A stretch of 64,000 nt of DNA from Bacteroidales bacterium (GCA_016931855.1 JAFGDZ010000003.1:45171-109170); one strand, 5' to 3'. Numbered from the stretch's first letter, positions 31,690 to 41,246 are shown. A program made the numbers and translations. Notes: generated from the sequence alone by a model not told the origin.

Positions 31690-32291
31690 GAGGGAGCTTA
31701 ATAATTCTGGCATTCTTTGCCGCAGGCGTTCTGCTGGGCTATGGCGGCCTACTTCCGCAGTGGCTAACTGGCAGCGACTATAGCAGCTACGCCCTTTACC
31801 TGTTGATGTTCCTTGTGGGAGTGGGCATTGGTGGCGACGAGAAGGCGCTAAAGGCGCTACGTGGCTTCAGCTTTCACATTCTGCTAGTTCCACTAACCAC
31901 CATTGTGGGAACACTAATTGGCGTTGCAGCCGTTTACCTTTTCCTTAATCAGATTACGCTAACCGATGTGCTAGCCGTTGGCTCAGGGTTTGGGTACTAC
32001 AGCTTATCGAGCATTATTATTACCGACCTTAGAAGCCCTGAGCTTGGCGTGGTTGCGCTGCTTGCCAACGTTATGCGCGAGATTATTACGCTGCTAATGG
32101 CACCGCTATTTGTGAGGTTCTTTGGCAAGCTTGCGCCCATATCATCGGGAGGGGCAACCAGCATGGACACAACGCTACCCATTATCTCGGCATCATCGGG
32201 AAAGGAGTACGCCATTGTATCGCTATTCCACGGCATTGTGCTAACCATTCTGGTGCCGTTTTTGGTTACGTTTATACTGTCGTTGGGGTAG
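31686..32291 (+). CDS. LysO-like lysine exporter, main part
   Basis: A 201-residue membrane protein with about five to six helices. It repeats the family motif YALYLLMFLVGVGIGGDEKAL and has the C-terminal region GSGFGYYSLSSIIITDLRSPELG and ANVMREIITLLMAPL, both typical of LysO (lysine export in E. coli YbjE, about 299 residues). With the preceding 95-aa protein the two add up to the length of the one-piece family. Its membrane role is clear; lysine as substrate is a family-based inference. Confidence 0.85.
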   Translation: MRGSLIILAFFAAGVLLGYGGLLPQWLTGSDYSSYALYLLMFLVGVGIGGDEKALKALRGFSFHILLVPLTTIVGTLIGVAAVYLFLNQITLTDVLAVGSGFGYYSLSSIIITDLRSPELGVVALLANVMREIITLLMAPLFVRFFGKLAPISSGGATSMDTTLPIISASSGKEYAIVSLFHGIVLTILVPFLVTFILSLG

Positions 32292-32339
32292 TACCTCCAA
32301 GCATGTTAGTTTAAATGCTGAAATCCGACAAAATAAATT

Positions 32340-33443
32340 ATGAGCAAAAATGACACAATTTTTACTTTAAATGCAAGAGACAATATATACTTGGAGTTAT
32401 CTTATAAAGATTCTTCACCTGAAGAAATTTATAAGGAAGTAAATAGTGTCTTTGACATATTTATTGAATCTTTGGAGTCCATTAACATTGATTATAGAAA
32501 GCTTAAAAACGGCTTAATTCCAAGCAAACAAAGAAATGAGATAGCCCTAATCTTTGATATTCCTCAAAGTGGTCTTTCTGTTTATGACTATAATATACTT
32601 TCAAAAATTTTCCCGTTATTAGAAAAGCAAAGTACTCATAGTATTTTAATTGGTGATTACACAGGTGGCCATAGTCTAAAACATATGCTCCATTCTTTAT
32701 TTTTTGAACACATAATTCAAATTAATCCTACAATCTATCAGTATCACAATCAATATTTTTTGGTTTATATAAACAATCTTTCAAAATCAATGGTGCAAAA
32801 CCTGGTTGACAGATTGAAAAAGTACAAATACTTTACAGGATACTTTGACCTTACATATTCAAGTAGAATAAAAACATATTTATCAACGATCCTTATACCA
32901 AAATTCATAAAACATAAAACCACCCTAATTTTACCTGACCCTTATGAGACTTTAATTATTGATGAAATAGAGGCTGACGAATTAACCTGTGACTATGAGG
33001 AACTTGGATTCAAGTGTAAATTTGTACATTCTGCATATTACAATATTTTCCTTAGTTATAAAATTGAGAGAAAGGTTTTAAAAAATCTTGAAAAAGACAG
33101 AACCTTTTCGCTAAACACATTAACTAGTAGCGTCATTGATATAAGTGAATGTGATATTGAAATTGAACCTTCAAAACTAGATTACTTGCACGAAAAGAAA
33201 ACGAACAATATTGAAAGAGCAGGTTTTCTAAATTCTACAACTAACGAATTAGCCGAAATAATAAAGGAAAAATTAGAGCAAAATTATATTTATAATCTAT
33301 CATTTTTAGAAAATTTTAACACTATGAAGTTCAATATTATAATTGAGGTTCCCAGATTTGGCCCACATAAATTAATGAAACTTTTACTCGCGTTAGAATA
33401 TAAACCAGAACAACGGACACTAAGATTAATTACAATGTATTAA
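32340..33443 (+). CDS. AT-rich orphan gene, soluble protein of unknown function (367 aa)
   Basis: No family recognised. The protein is soluble, acidic to neutral, rich in Ile, Asn, Lys and Tyr, with no signal peptide or membrane helix and no recognisable catalytic motif. The coding sequence is visibly richer in A and T than its neighbours, with frequent ATA, AAA, TTA and AAT codons, and breaks the style of the surrounding genes, which suggests recent transfer. It is followed by paired structured repeats and a small membrane-protein gene. It could belong to a mobile or defence-type cassette but nothing proves that. Confidence 0.65.
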   Translation: MSKNDTIFTLNARDNIYLELSYKDSSPEEIYKEVNSVFDIFIESLESINIDYRKLKNGLIPSKQRNEIALIFDIPQSGLSVYDYNILSKIFPLLEKQSTHSILIGDYTGGHSLKHMLHSLFFEHIIQINPTIYQYHNQYFLVYINNLSKSMVQNLVDRLKKYKYFTGYFDLTYSSRIKTYLSTILIPKFIKHKTTLILPDPYETLIIDEIEADELTCDYEELGFKCKFVHSAYYNIFLSYKIERKVLKNLEKDRTFSLNTLTSSVIDISECDIEIEPSKLDYLHEKKTNNIERAGFLNSTTNELAEIIKEKLEQNYIYNLSFLENFNTMKFNIIIEVPRFGPHKLMKLLLALEYKPEQRTLRLITMY

Positions 33444-33473
33444 AAGAGAATGCACATGTCGCTAATACCCCCT

Positions 33474-33518
33474 CTGCCTCACGAGTCCACTCGTGTGGCT
33501 TTTTGCGAAAGCAAAAAA
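33474..33518. repeat. structured repeat, copy 1
   Basis: CTGCCTCACGAGTCCACTCG-type sequence with two adjacent hairpins: CACGAGT-cc-ACTCGTG (33480-33495) and GCTTTTTGC-GAAA-GCAAAAA (from 33498), the second with a GNRA-type loop. The same elements recur at 33914-33991 in the same direction, on the far side of the small membrane-protein gene. Confidence 0.7.
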
Positions 33519-33627
33519 CTTCCTCACCACCGCGAACCTTGGGCTTATAAAGCGAATGGAACCAATTACTTTACTTCGTTATCGTACAATGCAATTGTTC
33601 AGCAACAGGGCTTCACAACCTAATCAA

Positions 33628-33897
33628 TTAGTCCTTTTGTTTTTTATAAAAGAAATAAGACACGACTAGAAATACAATGCCTAATAAATAAAACATACTG
33701 GCATTTAAGACGCTTGGTTGTAAATACTTTAAACTAACCCCAACTTTAACGATGTTATTTATATCATACACAACTCCGCCAGAGACAATGATTACCCCAA
33801 AGAATAATGATATCCAAAAGGCATCTCTTATGTCTCTTTTCTTCTGTTTGTCAATTTCCTTCTTTAAACTACCCATTTTATTATTCAAATCATTCAA
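33628..33897 (-). CDS. small two-helix membrane protein (89 aa)
   Basis: A small protein with a charged N-terminus of about 27 residues (MNDLNNKMGSLKKEIDKQKK, coiled-coil-like) and two membrane helices (about 28-46 and 66-85), ending KKQKD. No family recognised. It is transcribed opposite to the AT-rich orphan gene and shares its AT-rich composition. Structured direct repeats lie on both sides (33474-33518 and 33914-33991), so gene and repeats may move as one cassette. Confidence 0.6.
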   Translation of the reverse strand: MNDLNNKMGSLKKEIDKQKKRDIRDAFWISLFFGVIIVSGGVVYDINNIVKVGVSLKYLQPSVLNASMFYLLGIVFLVVSYFFYKKQKD

Positions 33898-33913
33898 TCC
33901 CTTCTATTTCCCG

Positions 33914-33991
33914 CTGCCTCACGAACCGAGCGTACTTTGCGAGCTCGGCATAGCCAATCAACTCGTGTGACTTTTTGCGATAGCAAAAAGC
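33914..33991. repeat. structured repeat, copy 2
   Basis: Shares CTGCCTCACGA, ACTCGTGTG and CTTTTTGC-GATA-GCAAAAAG with copy 1. Between the first two blocks it carries an extra segment that itself forms a hairpin (CCGAGC and GCTCGG arms, 33926-33948). The CACGA/TCGTG outer stem is kept, so base-pairing rather than sequence seems to be conserved. Confidence 0.7.
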
Positions 33992-34029
33992 TGCAACCTA
34001 GCCACCCCTTTCTCTTTACATCAAAACAA

Positions 34030-35163
34030 CTAAATCCCTTCTAAAAACCGAAGCGAAGCGCTCATCTTCTCCTGGGCGGACGCGTCCTTTTCGTTGCTAA
34101 CGGCAGCACGCAAATCGGGTAGGTAGTGGGTAAACTCAGAGTTGGCAATGTACTCTGCCGCCCTCACCCTTACGGCTACTGACGAGTCGTAAAGCAGACC
34201 CTGAACCCAGCGCTTGGCATCCCACGATACGTTGCTTTCAAGCCAGTTCAAAGCCTCAAGCTTCTCCTCTGATGTACCATATAGGAATGTGGTATAACAT
34301 GCCGATTCGTGCTTTAGCATATCCACGCTAAACAGAATTTCACGCTCAAATAGAGCAGGGCGCACGGCACTCTGGCTATAGGTAACATACTCCTTGCCCA
34401 AAGTCCAGCGAACCATTCTTGGAATGAGCCAACGCATACCCGGAGTAGCCTCTGGATGGGCTATAGAACTAAAAACGCGTCCCTTACCAAAGGTGTTCCC
34501 AATAAAGAAGGGCTTGGCGTTGGTCATGTTTGCAGGAGCGTTGCCCTCCTCGTGCACATCGCTTTCCATTGTGGCAAAGGAGGTGAAGGATATAGAATCG
34601 GGAGCATCAACAAAAACAGGCCCTTCATAGTACACAACAAAGTTGGTATCGCGTGAGGCCAGCTCAGGAAAAATACTCTTGCCCTCGTCAGAAAGGGTGA
34701 GCTTTGCTAGGCCATGACCGCGGTTATCGTGTTCAATATCTATTGCTTGAGCACCATTCATGGCCATACTAGCATAGCCTAGTGTGTTGGAGAAAAGGTA
34801 AGCCCCAGCGCAAATGCCCACAGCGCCACCGCCATTGGTAACAAAGGTGCGAATGCGCTGCTGATTCTCATGCCCCAAATTCAGGTACTGGCGACTACCT
34901 CCCCCGCCGGGAATAATAATGGCATCGAGGGAATCCAAGCATCCACGGGCAATATCGGATGTTGTTATAAGCCTTACGGCCATCCCCTTATCAATCTTAA
35001 TGGCCTCAACGGTTTCCCAAACGCATGTTTGCGCGCCGCCATGCCCATCGAATACGCCTACTCTAATTAGGCTGGACTCAGAACTGAACTGTGGGGCGTT
35101 TTGGCTGCTACACGAACAGCCCGAAATTGCAATTGCAATTGCTATAGCACCTAAATACCTCAT
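34030..35163 (-). CDS. lipoprotein with BPL_N/glutamine-amidotransferase-like domain
   Basis: A 377-residue lipoprotein with a lipobox ending at Cys16 (AIAISGC). Residues about 33-255 resemble the BPL_N family, a class I glutamine-amidotransferase-like fold: IIIPGGGGSRQYL, then GGGAVGICAGAYLFSN with likely nucleophile Cys118, a later HPEATPG segment. The C-terminal 110 residues look like a HEAT-repeat-like helical region. An enzyme of this fold exported to the envelope is unusual; substrate unknown. The signal peptide is encoded by a short repeat of GCAATT units. Confidence 0.75.
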   Translation of the reverse strand: MRYLGAIAIAIAISGCSCSSQNAPQFSSESSLIRVGVFDGHGGAQTCVWETVEAIKIDKGMAVRLITTSDIARGCLDSLDAIIIPGGGGSRQYLNLGHENQQRIRTFVTNGGGAVGICAGAYLFSNTLGYASMAMNGAQAIDIEHDNRGHGLAKLTLSDEGKSIFPELASRDTNFVVYYEGPVFVDAPDSISFTSFATMESDVHEEGNAPANMTNAKPFFIGNTFGKGRVFSSIAHPEATPGMRWLIPRMVRWTLGKEYVTYSQSAVRPALFEREILFSVDMLKHESACYTTFLYGTSEEKLEALNWLESNVSWDAKRWVQGLLYDSSVAVRVRAAEYIANSEFTHYLPDLRAAVSNEKDASAQEKMSASLRFLEGI

Positions 35164-35252
35164 AAAACAAAATTTGTTGTACTAACAGTGGTTTAATACA
35201 CCAAAGTTAGCACAACAAATCAAGTTATATAAATAATAAACCCTAGGGTTTG

Positions 35253-36395
35253 CTACTTTACCTTTTTAAAGCGCTCGGCGGCTAGGCGGATGTCCTCCTC
35301 CGACTTACCTATGCACACACGAACCTGCTTGTTATCATTGGAATCGTGGTAGAACACCGACATGGGCATTGCGGTTACGCCGTACTCCTTGGCAAGTCGT
35401 TTAACAAAGTCAACATCGCGCTCGGTAGATATTTTATCGTACCCAAGCACCTGAAAATAACCTCCTGCTGTTGGGTGAAGCGTAAAGGCAGAATCGCTCA
35501 TAAGCTGAGCAAACAGTGCTTTACACTCGTTTATCTCTGCCAGATAAGGGAACAGGGTCTTTTTGCCGCCAACATAATCGGCCATTGCGTACTGCATGGG
35601 GAGGTTTACAGAGTAAACCTGATAGCTGTGCGCAATTCTAACCTCGGCAGATATTGCTGCAGGAGCCAAACAGTAACCTATTTTCCAACCCGGAACACAA
35701 AGCGATTTGCTTAGCGAGCCAACCACCACTGCCCTTTCGGCCAGCTTTGGGTAACAGGCAATACTGCGCTTATCGGCTGGATTATGGTACAAATCGCCAA
35801 ACGACTCGTCGCTAAGAATCATAATCTTAGTCCCGTTAACAATCTTCTGGAGCTTATCAAAATCCTCATCGGTTAGAATGGCTCCGCTAAGGTTATGGGG
35901 CGAACTAAGAATGATTAGCTTTGTGCGAGTGGTAATCATCTTCTGCACATTGCTCCAGTCAATGGAGAAATCGGTTGGCCTAAGCTGAATGAATACTGGG
36001 CGCGCACCCTTCGACTCAATTGCTGGGATATAGGTCTCGTAAGCAGGTTCAAAAACAACTACCTCATCGCCCTCTCTAACAATAGATGAGATTGCGGTAA
36101 AAATTGCCTGGGTTGCACCTGCCGTTACGGTTACCTCCGTTTCGGGATCGTACGTGTAACCACTCAAATCGCTAATATACGCCGAGATAACATTCCTCAA
36201 CTCAGCAATTCCCTCACTCTGTGCGTATTTATTATGCCCATCGCGGATATGCGATATTAGTACATCCAAAAGGCCATCAGGGCAAGCAAAGTCGCTAAAA
36301 TCATTTGCAAGGTTAACCGCATTATTCTCAGCTGCTAGCTGCGACATGAAGTTAACCATTGATGTGTTATTTACTATTCCTGTAAGTTTTGCCAT
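35253..36395 (-). CDS. class I/II PLP-dependent aminotransferase, methionine-aminotransferase-like
   Basis: A 380-residue cytoplasmic aminotransferase. The PLP-binding Lys230 lies in GSLSKSLCVPGWKIGY; Asp196 (ILSDESFG) and Asn168 (SSPHNLSGA) are the usual PLP contacts. The overall pattern matches the YbdL/methionine aminotransferase type, which acts on methionine and aromatic amino acids. It is 89 bases upstream of the BPL_N lipoprotein gene on the same strand, but has no clear functional link with it. Confidence 0.88.
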   Translation of the reverse strand: MAKLTGIVNNTSMVNFMSQLAAENNAVNLANDFSDFACPDGLLDVLISHIRDGHNKYAQSEGIAELRNVISAYISDLSGYTYDPETEVTVTAGATQAIFTAISSIVREGDEVVVFEPAYETYIPAIESKGARPVFIQLRPTDFSIDWSNVQKMITTRTKLIILSSPHNLSGAILTDEDFDKLQKIVNGTKIMILSDESFGDLYHNPADKRSIACYPKLAERAVVVGSLSKSLCVPGWKIGYCLAPAAISAEVRIAHSYQVYSVNLPMQYAMADYVGGKKTLFPYLAEINECKALFAQLMSDSAFTLHPTAGGYFQVLGYDKISTERDVDFVKRLAKEYGVTAMPMSVFYHDSNDNKQVRVCIGKSEEDIRLAAERFKKVK

Positions 36396-36669
36396 TGCAA
36401 TTACAGCATTTATATAAAATGGAGTGCAAATTTAGGATTAATAAGGGTTAAGAAAAGCAACGCCCTTCGAGTTCATCAATAATTTAGGGCTGTTTAACAA
36501 AAAGCAACATTTTACGTCACTCATAAACCTTAATATCAAGCACTTAAAAGTTACATGATTAGAAACATATTGACTTGAATCAAATTCACTAACACGCTAA
36601 TTGTCAGTCAATATACCCAAGCAACCGCGCAACAAAAGCGGCATGCGAATGCCCATACAACTGTAGAGG

Positions 36670-37401
36670 CTAATCGTCGAAAACCTGTGTAAGTACGGGC
36701 AACGACCTTATACCGCCCATACCGCTAATGTGAACAGCATAGTAGCTAAGCAGCGCGTCGAGAAATGCGCTTCGCTGGCTGTGGCTTAGGCCAATATCGC
36801 CAACATCGTTATAAGAAAGGGACAGGAGGCTACCAAGCAATTCGCTATTCCCCGTTGAGAAGGAAAGCGGGTGCGATGGCTCACTAGCCACAAAGAGGCC
36901 GTTCTTAAAATCGAAGTAAGGGCGTAACGTGCTCCATGAGTTTCCTGGGGAGAAGCCCAAGTATCGCGTTAGCTGAACAAGAAATAGCAGGTGAAAATTG
37001 GATGCACCCTTTGATAACAGATCCAGCACTTGAATTGTATTGTTTAGGAAAACGTATAACGGCTGGTTCTCCTCCTCCTCGCGAACCACCCTGTAAACAA
37101 TTTCGCCAATGAATAGCGCTATTGCCCTTTTTACGGGGTCGTAGGGAATTGTATGAAACGTTATTTCGGGGGCTACCTCTTTAAGACGGTGCATCCCCTT
37201 TTTTTCGGAGTGATAAAAGACGGTGCTAAGAATGCTCAGCGGCTGAAAGAAGATGGACTTACCTCCCGACTTTGATTTACCAAAAGCGCTATTTACCATA
37301 AGGGTTAGCCGGCCATACTGTTGTGAGTAAACGTAGGCAACAAGGCTCTTCTCGCCATATCGTACGGAGTGCAGGGCTATTACACTTGATTTTGCCAGCA
37401 T
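36670..37401 (-). CDS. recO: DNA repair protein RecO
   Basis: Helps load RecA on gapped DNA in the RecFOR pathway. The 243-residue protein has the N-terminal OB fold (VIALHSVRYGEKSLVAYVYSQQYGRLTLMV) and the helical C-terminal domain typical of the family. A zinc-finger Cys cluster seen in many RecO proteins is absent here. It is the last gene of the leftward group usp-rdgB-porZ-recO and starts 31 bases after porZ. Confidence 0.92.
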   Translation of the reverse strand: MLAKSSVIALHSVRYGEKSLVAYVYSQQYGRLTLMVNSAFGKSKSGGKSIFFQPLSILSTVFYHSEKKGMHRLKEVAPEITFHTIPYDPVKRAIALFIGEIVYRVVREEEENQPLYVFLNNTIQVLDLLSKGASNFHLLFLVQLTRYLGFSPGNSWSTLRPYFDFKNGLFVASEPSHPLSFSTGNSELLGSLLSLSYNDVGDIGLSHSQRSAFLDALLSYYAVHISGMGGIRSLPVLTQVFDD

Positions 37402-37432
37402 AACAAACTTTTGATGATTTTGCAGCGCTACC

Positions 37433-39742
37433 CTAGTTCACAAACAGCACCTTTGCAGTGGCCGTTTGCTCTCCGCTACTATCGGAGCAAAGAATTAGGT
37501 ACACACCTGTGGCCACACGCCTACCGCGAAGGTTTTTCCCATCCCAAGTAGCCTGTCCGCCCACCGATTTTGTTTCGTAAACCAGGTTGCCCGCGATATC
37601 GATAATCTTAACGGTAGTGTTCTCCATAAGCCCAGCAATGGTTATAACCCCCATAAAATTGGGGCGAACGGGGTTTGGGAAAGCGTACACCTTGCCAAAA
37701 GCCTGATTGGGCAGCGTTGACTCTGCTCTATAGCTCACCATGCCCTCGTCGGTGGCAAAAAACACCTCTCCTGTTGTTGGGTGAACCTTAATATCGAGGA
37801 TATTATTTGAGGGCAGCGGGCTATTATCGATTGTAAAGTGGAGTACTTGCTTGGAGCCATCGGCCGATTGTAGGTACGCCCCCGACTTTGCCGTTCCAAG
37901 CCACTTCCTATTACCACCATCAATGGCAATAGAGTTAATTGTTTCACTCTCTAAAAGATATACGGCTAAACCAGGAACCACATCGGGCACCTTTATGCGC
38001 TGGGCGTAGAACTGGTTTGCCTCAAAAACCTTGTCGGGGTTATAGCTCACAAGCACACCCTCGCTGGTTCCCACCCAAAGGTAGCCATCCCCATCAAAAG
38101 CAATGCTGTAAATGTCGTTTGGCAAAACATTCCCCTCGCGGGTGTAAAGCTTAAGTCGGCGGTACTTATCGTCGGTAGCCAATGTAACGTCTCCACCAGG
38201 ATTCAGCGCAAAAAGTCCCTCGCCACGAGGAATGATAAGCCATAGCACACCCGTTGGGGAGCACACCAAATCCGATAGCCTATCGGCATTAATAACACTA
38301 GCGTAAGAAAAACTATACCACTCGCTTCCAGTTGTTTTAACAGATAATGGTTCACCAACCATTACATTGGAAGCCCACAAATTCCCCTTAGGGTCGAATG
38401 CCAATCCGCTAATTCTACAAAAAGCACCATCGGGGAAAATTGATTGCAGCGACGAGTTACTCTGATCGAACTGCTCCTTGAACTCGCCACCCTCAAACCG
38501 GAAAATGCCGTTACCCCAGCTTGCTACGTAAACCTCCTCGGGATTTCGCGGATTGGCTACTGCTCTAACCGCATCGAATGCGCTGTAGCGCTCAATGCTT
38601 CTCCACCGCTCATTGGTAAAGGAGTAGATTGTTAGCGGGTAGTACATGTTACCCCACGCAGCATTCCGAGATCCCGCCGCAACAGTTACCCTAGCAGAGC
38701 TAGCAGCGATGCTATAAACCCTATTTGAACTTGGCCCATTGGGCAGGATTTGCTTAAAGCTACCCAAAGTCCCTACGGCCATACCAAGTGAATTATCGGC
38801 AACGGCAAATTCTGTTGTAGAGATGGGAATAGCAACATTAGGCCTAAACGCCCAAAAGTTATAGGTACTTATGGTTTCGGATACCACTCCTGGCAACGAA
38901 CTGTAAGTATCAATCCCCTCCCGAGACGTTACAACAACTTTCCCATACCCCCATACTACTGATAGCACATTGCCATAGCGGGTTTGCATTACATCCCAGC
39001 TGGTTCCATTAAAGTAGTGCAGCAAATCAGGGTTCCCGTCCAGCGTATTTTCAAGAACCACAACACCATTACTATATGTGGCGATATCGCCTAGAGTTGC
39101 TCCTGTGCTTAGTAGCAGCGGCTCATTAACCCATCGGTTGTAGTGAATTAGCAATGGGTCGTTAGCATCGGCACTTAGCAAACCAGTACTGGTTGAAGCG
39201 TAAATACGCGAGTTCCAAAAGGCCAAGCCAAATACGGGAACCTGCGCCCCACCATTGCCCACAAAGTAGGTGTCGCGAACCTCCCTGCGCTTCAGGTTAT
39301 ACTCTACAACACCAAATCCTGTGGCAATAAGCAATCTGTCGTCAATAAACAGAAAATCGGTAATCTCTTTAGACCCCTGCAGCAGCTTATTCCTAATATC
39401 AACAATGGTTGTAACCCCATCGTTCTGCACAAGGTCAATGGTTCCATCGGCATAGCCAACTGCAAGAATCGATAGGCTCTCGCTATAGGCAATGGACGAT
39501 ATGCCCACACCCGAAAGGCCTTGAACCTTAGAAAAGGTTGACACCTCGTTTGTTGCTGTACGGTAAATTGAAATCCCATTGTGCGAAGCACAGTAAACAT
39601 TGCCGTTACCAAAAGCAACATCAATGCCTGTGTTGTATGAGAAGTGATCGCGCCACGATCCAACAGGGGGTTGCGCCATTGCTGCTATGGAGAAAAGAAG
39701 CAGTAGTAGCAGCCACACCCTTTTGCTGTGTAATATCATCAT
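37433..39742 (-). CDS. porZ: PorZ-like type IX secretion protein
   Basis: Part of the attachment complex of the type IX secretion system at the cell surface. From the Met at 39742 the protein is 769 residues: signal peptide (MMILHSKRVWLLLLLLFSIAAMAQ region), two beta-propellers made of short WxG-type repeats (about 25-330 and 335-690, for example GYLWVGTSEGVLVSYN), and a C-terminal sorting domain (about 695-769, containing GNLVYETKSVGGQATWDGKN). P. gingivalis PorZ has 776 residues and the same layout. The reading from 39793 adds 17 residues without signal character. Confidence 0.9.
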   Translation of the reverse strand: MMILHSKRVWLLLLLLFSIAAMAQPPVGSWRDHFSYNTGIDVAFGNGNVYCASHNGISIYRTATNEVSTFSKVQGLSGVGISSIAYSESLSILAVGYADGTIDLVQNDGVTTIVDIRNKLLQGSKEITDFLFIDDRLLIATGFGVVEYNLKRREVRDTYFVGNGGAQVPVFGLAFWNSRIYASTSTGLLSADANDPLLIHYNRWVNEPLLLSTGATLGDIATYSNGVVVLENTLDGNPDLLHYFNGTSWDVMQTRYGNVLSVVWGYGKVVVTSREGIDTYSSLPGVVSETISTYNFWAFRPNVAIPISTTEFAVADNSLGMAVGTLGSFKQILPNGPSSNRVYSIAASSARVTVAAGSRNAAWGNMYYPLTIYSFTNERWRSIERYSAFDAVRAVANPRNPEEVYVASWGNGIFRFEGGEFKEQFDQSNSSLQSIFPDGAFCRISGLAFDPKGNLWASNVMVGEPLSVKTTGSEWYSFSYASVINADRLSDLVCSPTGVLWLIIPRGEGLFALNPGGDVTLATDDKYRRLKLYTREGNVLPNDIYSIAFDGDGYLWVGTSEGVLVSYNPDKVFEANQFYAQRIKVPDVVPGLAVYLLESETINSIAIDGGNRKWLGTAKSGAYLQSADGSKQVLHFTIDNSPLPSNNILDIKVHPTTGEVFFATDEGMVSYRAESTLPNQAFGKVYAFPNPVRPNFMGVITIAGLMENTTVKIIDIAGNLVYETKSVGGQATWDGKNLRGRRVATGVYLILCSDSSGEQTATAKVLFVN

Positions 39743-39860
39743 CCTTGCGTGTTGGATTACTAAACTTGGGTGGAAACAAAAAGAACAATGCATACCAGAA
39801 TAAATAAATTTAGGTATGATAAGTATAACTCCAAAAATGGACGAATAGTATAGCCTGTTG

Positions 39861-40442
39861 CTATTTAGAGTTAAGGAACGACACCAACTTGCTAACAGCT
39901 CTTCCTCTGTGGCTTATGGCATTTTTTGCATCCAGCTCCATTTGGGCAAAGGAAACGTTGTAGCCATCGGGCATAAAGATGGGATCGTATCCAAACCCCG
40001 CCTCGCCATGCTTGCGGGTTAGGATTTGCCCCTCAACCAAACCCTCAAAAAGGCTTTCCTCACCATTAATAATAAGCGATATAACCGTTCTAAAGCGAGC
40101 CTTCCGATTATCAATACCCGTGAGCTCCGCCAGTAGCTTTACAATATTATCCTGAGGGTTCTTTTGCTCACCCGCATAGCGGGCAGAGTAAACGCCGGGT
40201 GCTCCATTAAGCGCATCAACCTCAAGACCAGTATCATCGGCAAAGCAATCTATACCAAACCTATTGTAAATGTGCCACGCCTTTTGCGATGCATTTAGCT
40301 CCAGGGTGTCGAAATCCTCGGGTATCTCCTCGGTAAAACCAATATCGGAAAGCGATAAAAGCTTAAACCTACTGTCAAGCAAATGCTGAACCTCCTGAAG
40401 CTTATGGAGATTATTGGTTGCAAAAACAAGTTTGTGCTGCAT
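39861..40442 (-). CDS. rdgB: XTP/dITP diphosphatase RdgB/HAM1
   Basis: Removes non-canonical purine NTPs such as dITP and XTP. The 193-residue protein has all family signatures: ATNNLHKLQEV at the start, FADDTGLEVDAL, GAPGVYSARYAG, GEAGFGYDPIF and SHRGRA. It lies six bases downstream of the universal stress gene and about 118 bases upstream of porZ, in the same direction, so the four genes may be transcribed together. Confidence 0.95.
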   Translation of the reverse strand: MQHKLVFATNNLHKLQEVQHLLDSRFKLLSLSDIGFTEEIPEDFDTLELNASQKAWHIYNRFGIDCFADDTGLEVDALNGAPGVYSARYAGEQKNPQDNIVKLLAELTGIDNRKARFRTVISLIINGEESLFEGLVEGQILTRKHGEAGFGYDPIFMPDGYNVSFAQMELDAKNAISHRGRAVSKLVSFLNSK

Positions 40443-40448
40443 TTTGCG

Positions 40449-41246
40449 TTACCTAGGGTTTATGCTCATTACGGGAATGTGACGGGCATTACCAATTATA
40501 TACTGTTCCTGTGGCTGCATGGTATATTCGCCATTGCCCGATGTTTTGGTGGTCATCAGCACAACAAGGTCGGCACGAATATTAACGGCAGCATCAAGAA
40601 TTTCCTCGGCGTACTGCTTTTTCCCTGGCACGGTGTACACCTCGTACTTAGCGCCACGATCGTCCAAGTACCTAATGGCAGAGGCCATGTTTAAATCGAC
40701 CTTGGCAAGCTGCTCAGGATCGGTAACAAAAGGTTTTATAAGGTGGAAACGAGAAACGTAGTAATCGCAGAAATACGAAATCCAGGTGTGCTTCTCTTTA
40801 TTCTCAAGGGTAAAGTCAACGGGAAAAACGATATCGTCGTACCGCTTATTAACAGGAGGCTCCTGAATGGTTATAAAGGGAACGGGAGAGCTGGTAATAA
40901 CCCTAAGGGTATTGGTGCCCGTAAGCTCATCTTTACCCCTAACGGTATGAGAGCCCATAATAACAAGGCTACAATTTAAAGTCCTTGCGGTATCGGCTAT
41001 ATCAGTAAAAATTGTTCCTATTTTTACAATAGTACTTGGGCGAATACCATGCTTTTGCTCGGCCGCAGCGGCAATAGCCTCAATGTGTTCCTTTGCGGCA
41101 CTTACCTTATCGGGAGAGTCAACAACGTGAAGAAGCGCTACCGGCTCGCCAACAACCCCAGAAACCCTAATAGCATGCTGCAAGGCGTAATCTGCAACAA
41201 CCGAAAAATCGGTAGGAACCAGTATCGTTTTATCTATATTCTTCAT
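40449..41246 (-). CDS. tandem universal stress protein (UspA type)
   Basis: A 265-residue cytoplasmic protein with two UspA domains in tandem: the first is complete (KTILVPTDFSVVADYALQHAI at the start, VIMGSHTVRG near 95-104), the second is more divergent (DIVFPVDFTLENKEKHTWIS). The glycine-rich ATP loop (GxxGxxxGS) is partly altered in both. It is divergent from the propeller-cyclase gene across a 178-base gap. It is likely the first gene of the rdgB-porZ-recO group. Confidence 0.88.
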   Translation of the reverse strand: MKNIDKTILVPTDFSVVADYALQHAIRVSGVVGEPVALLHVVDSPDKVSAAKEHIEAIAAAAEQKHGIRPSTIVKIGTIFTDIADTARTLNCSLVIMGSHTVRGKDELTGTNTLRVITSSPVPFITIQEPPVNKRYDDIVFPVDFTLENKEKHTWISYFCDYYVSRFHLIKPFVTDPEQLAKVDLNMASAIRYLDDRGAKYEVYTVPGKKQYAEEILDAAVNIRADLVVLMTTKTSGNGEYTMQPQEQYIIGNARHIPVMSINPR

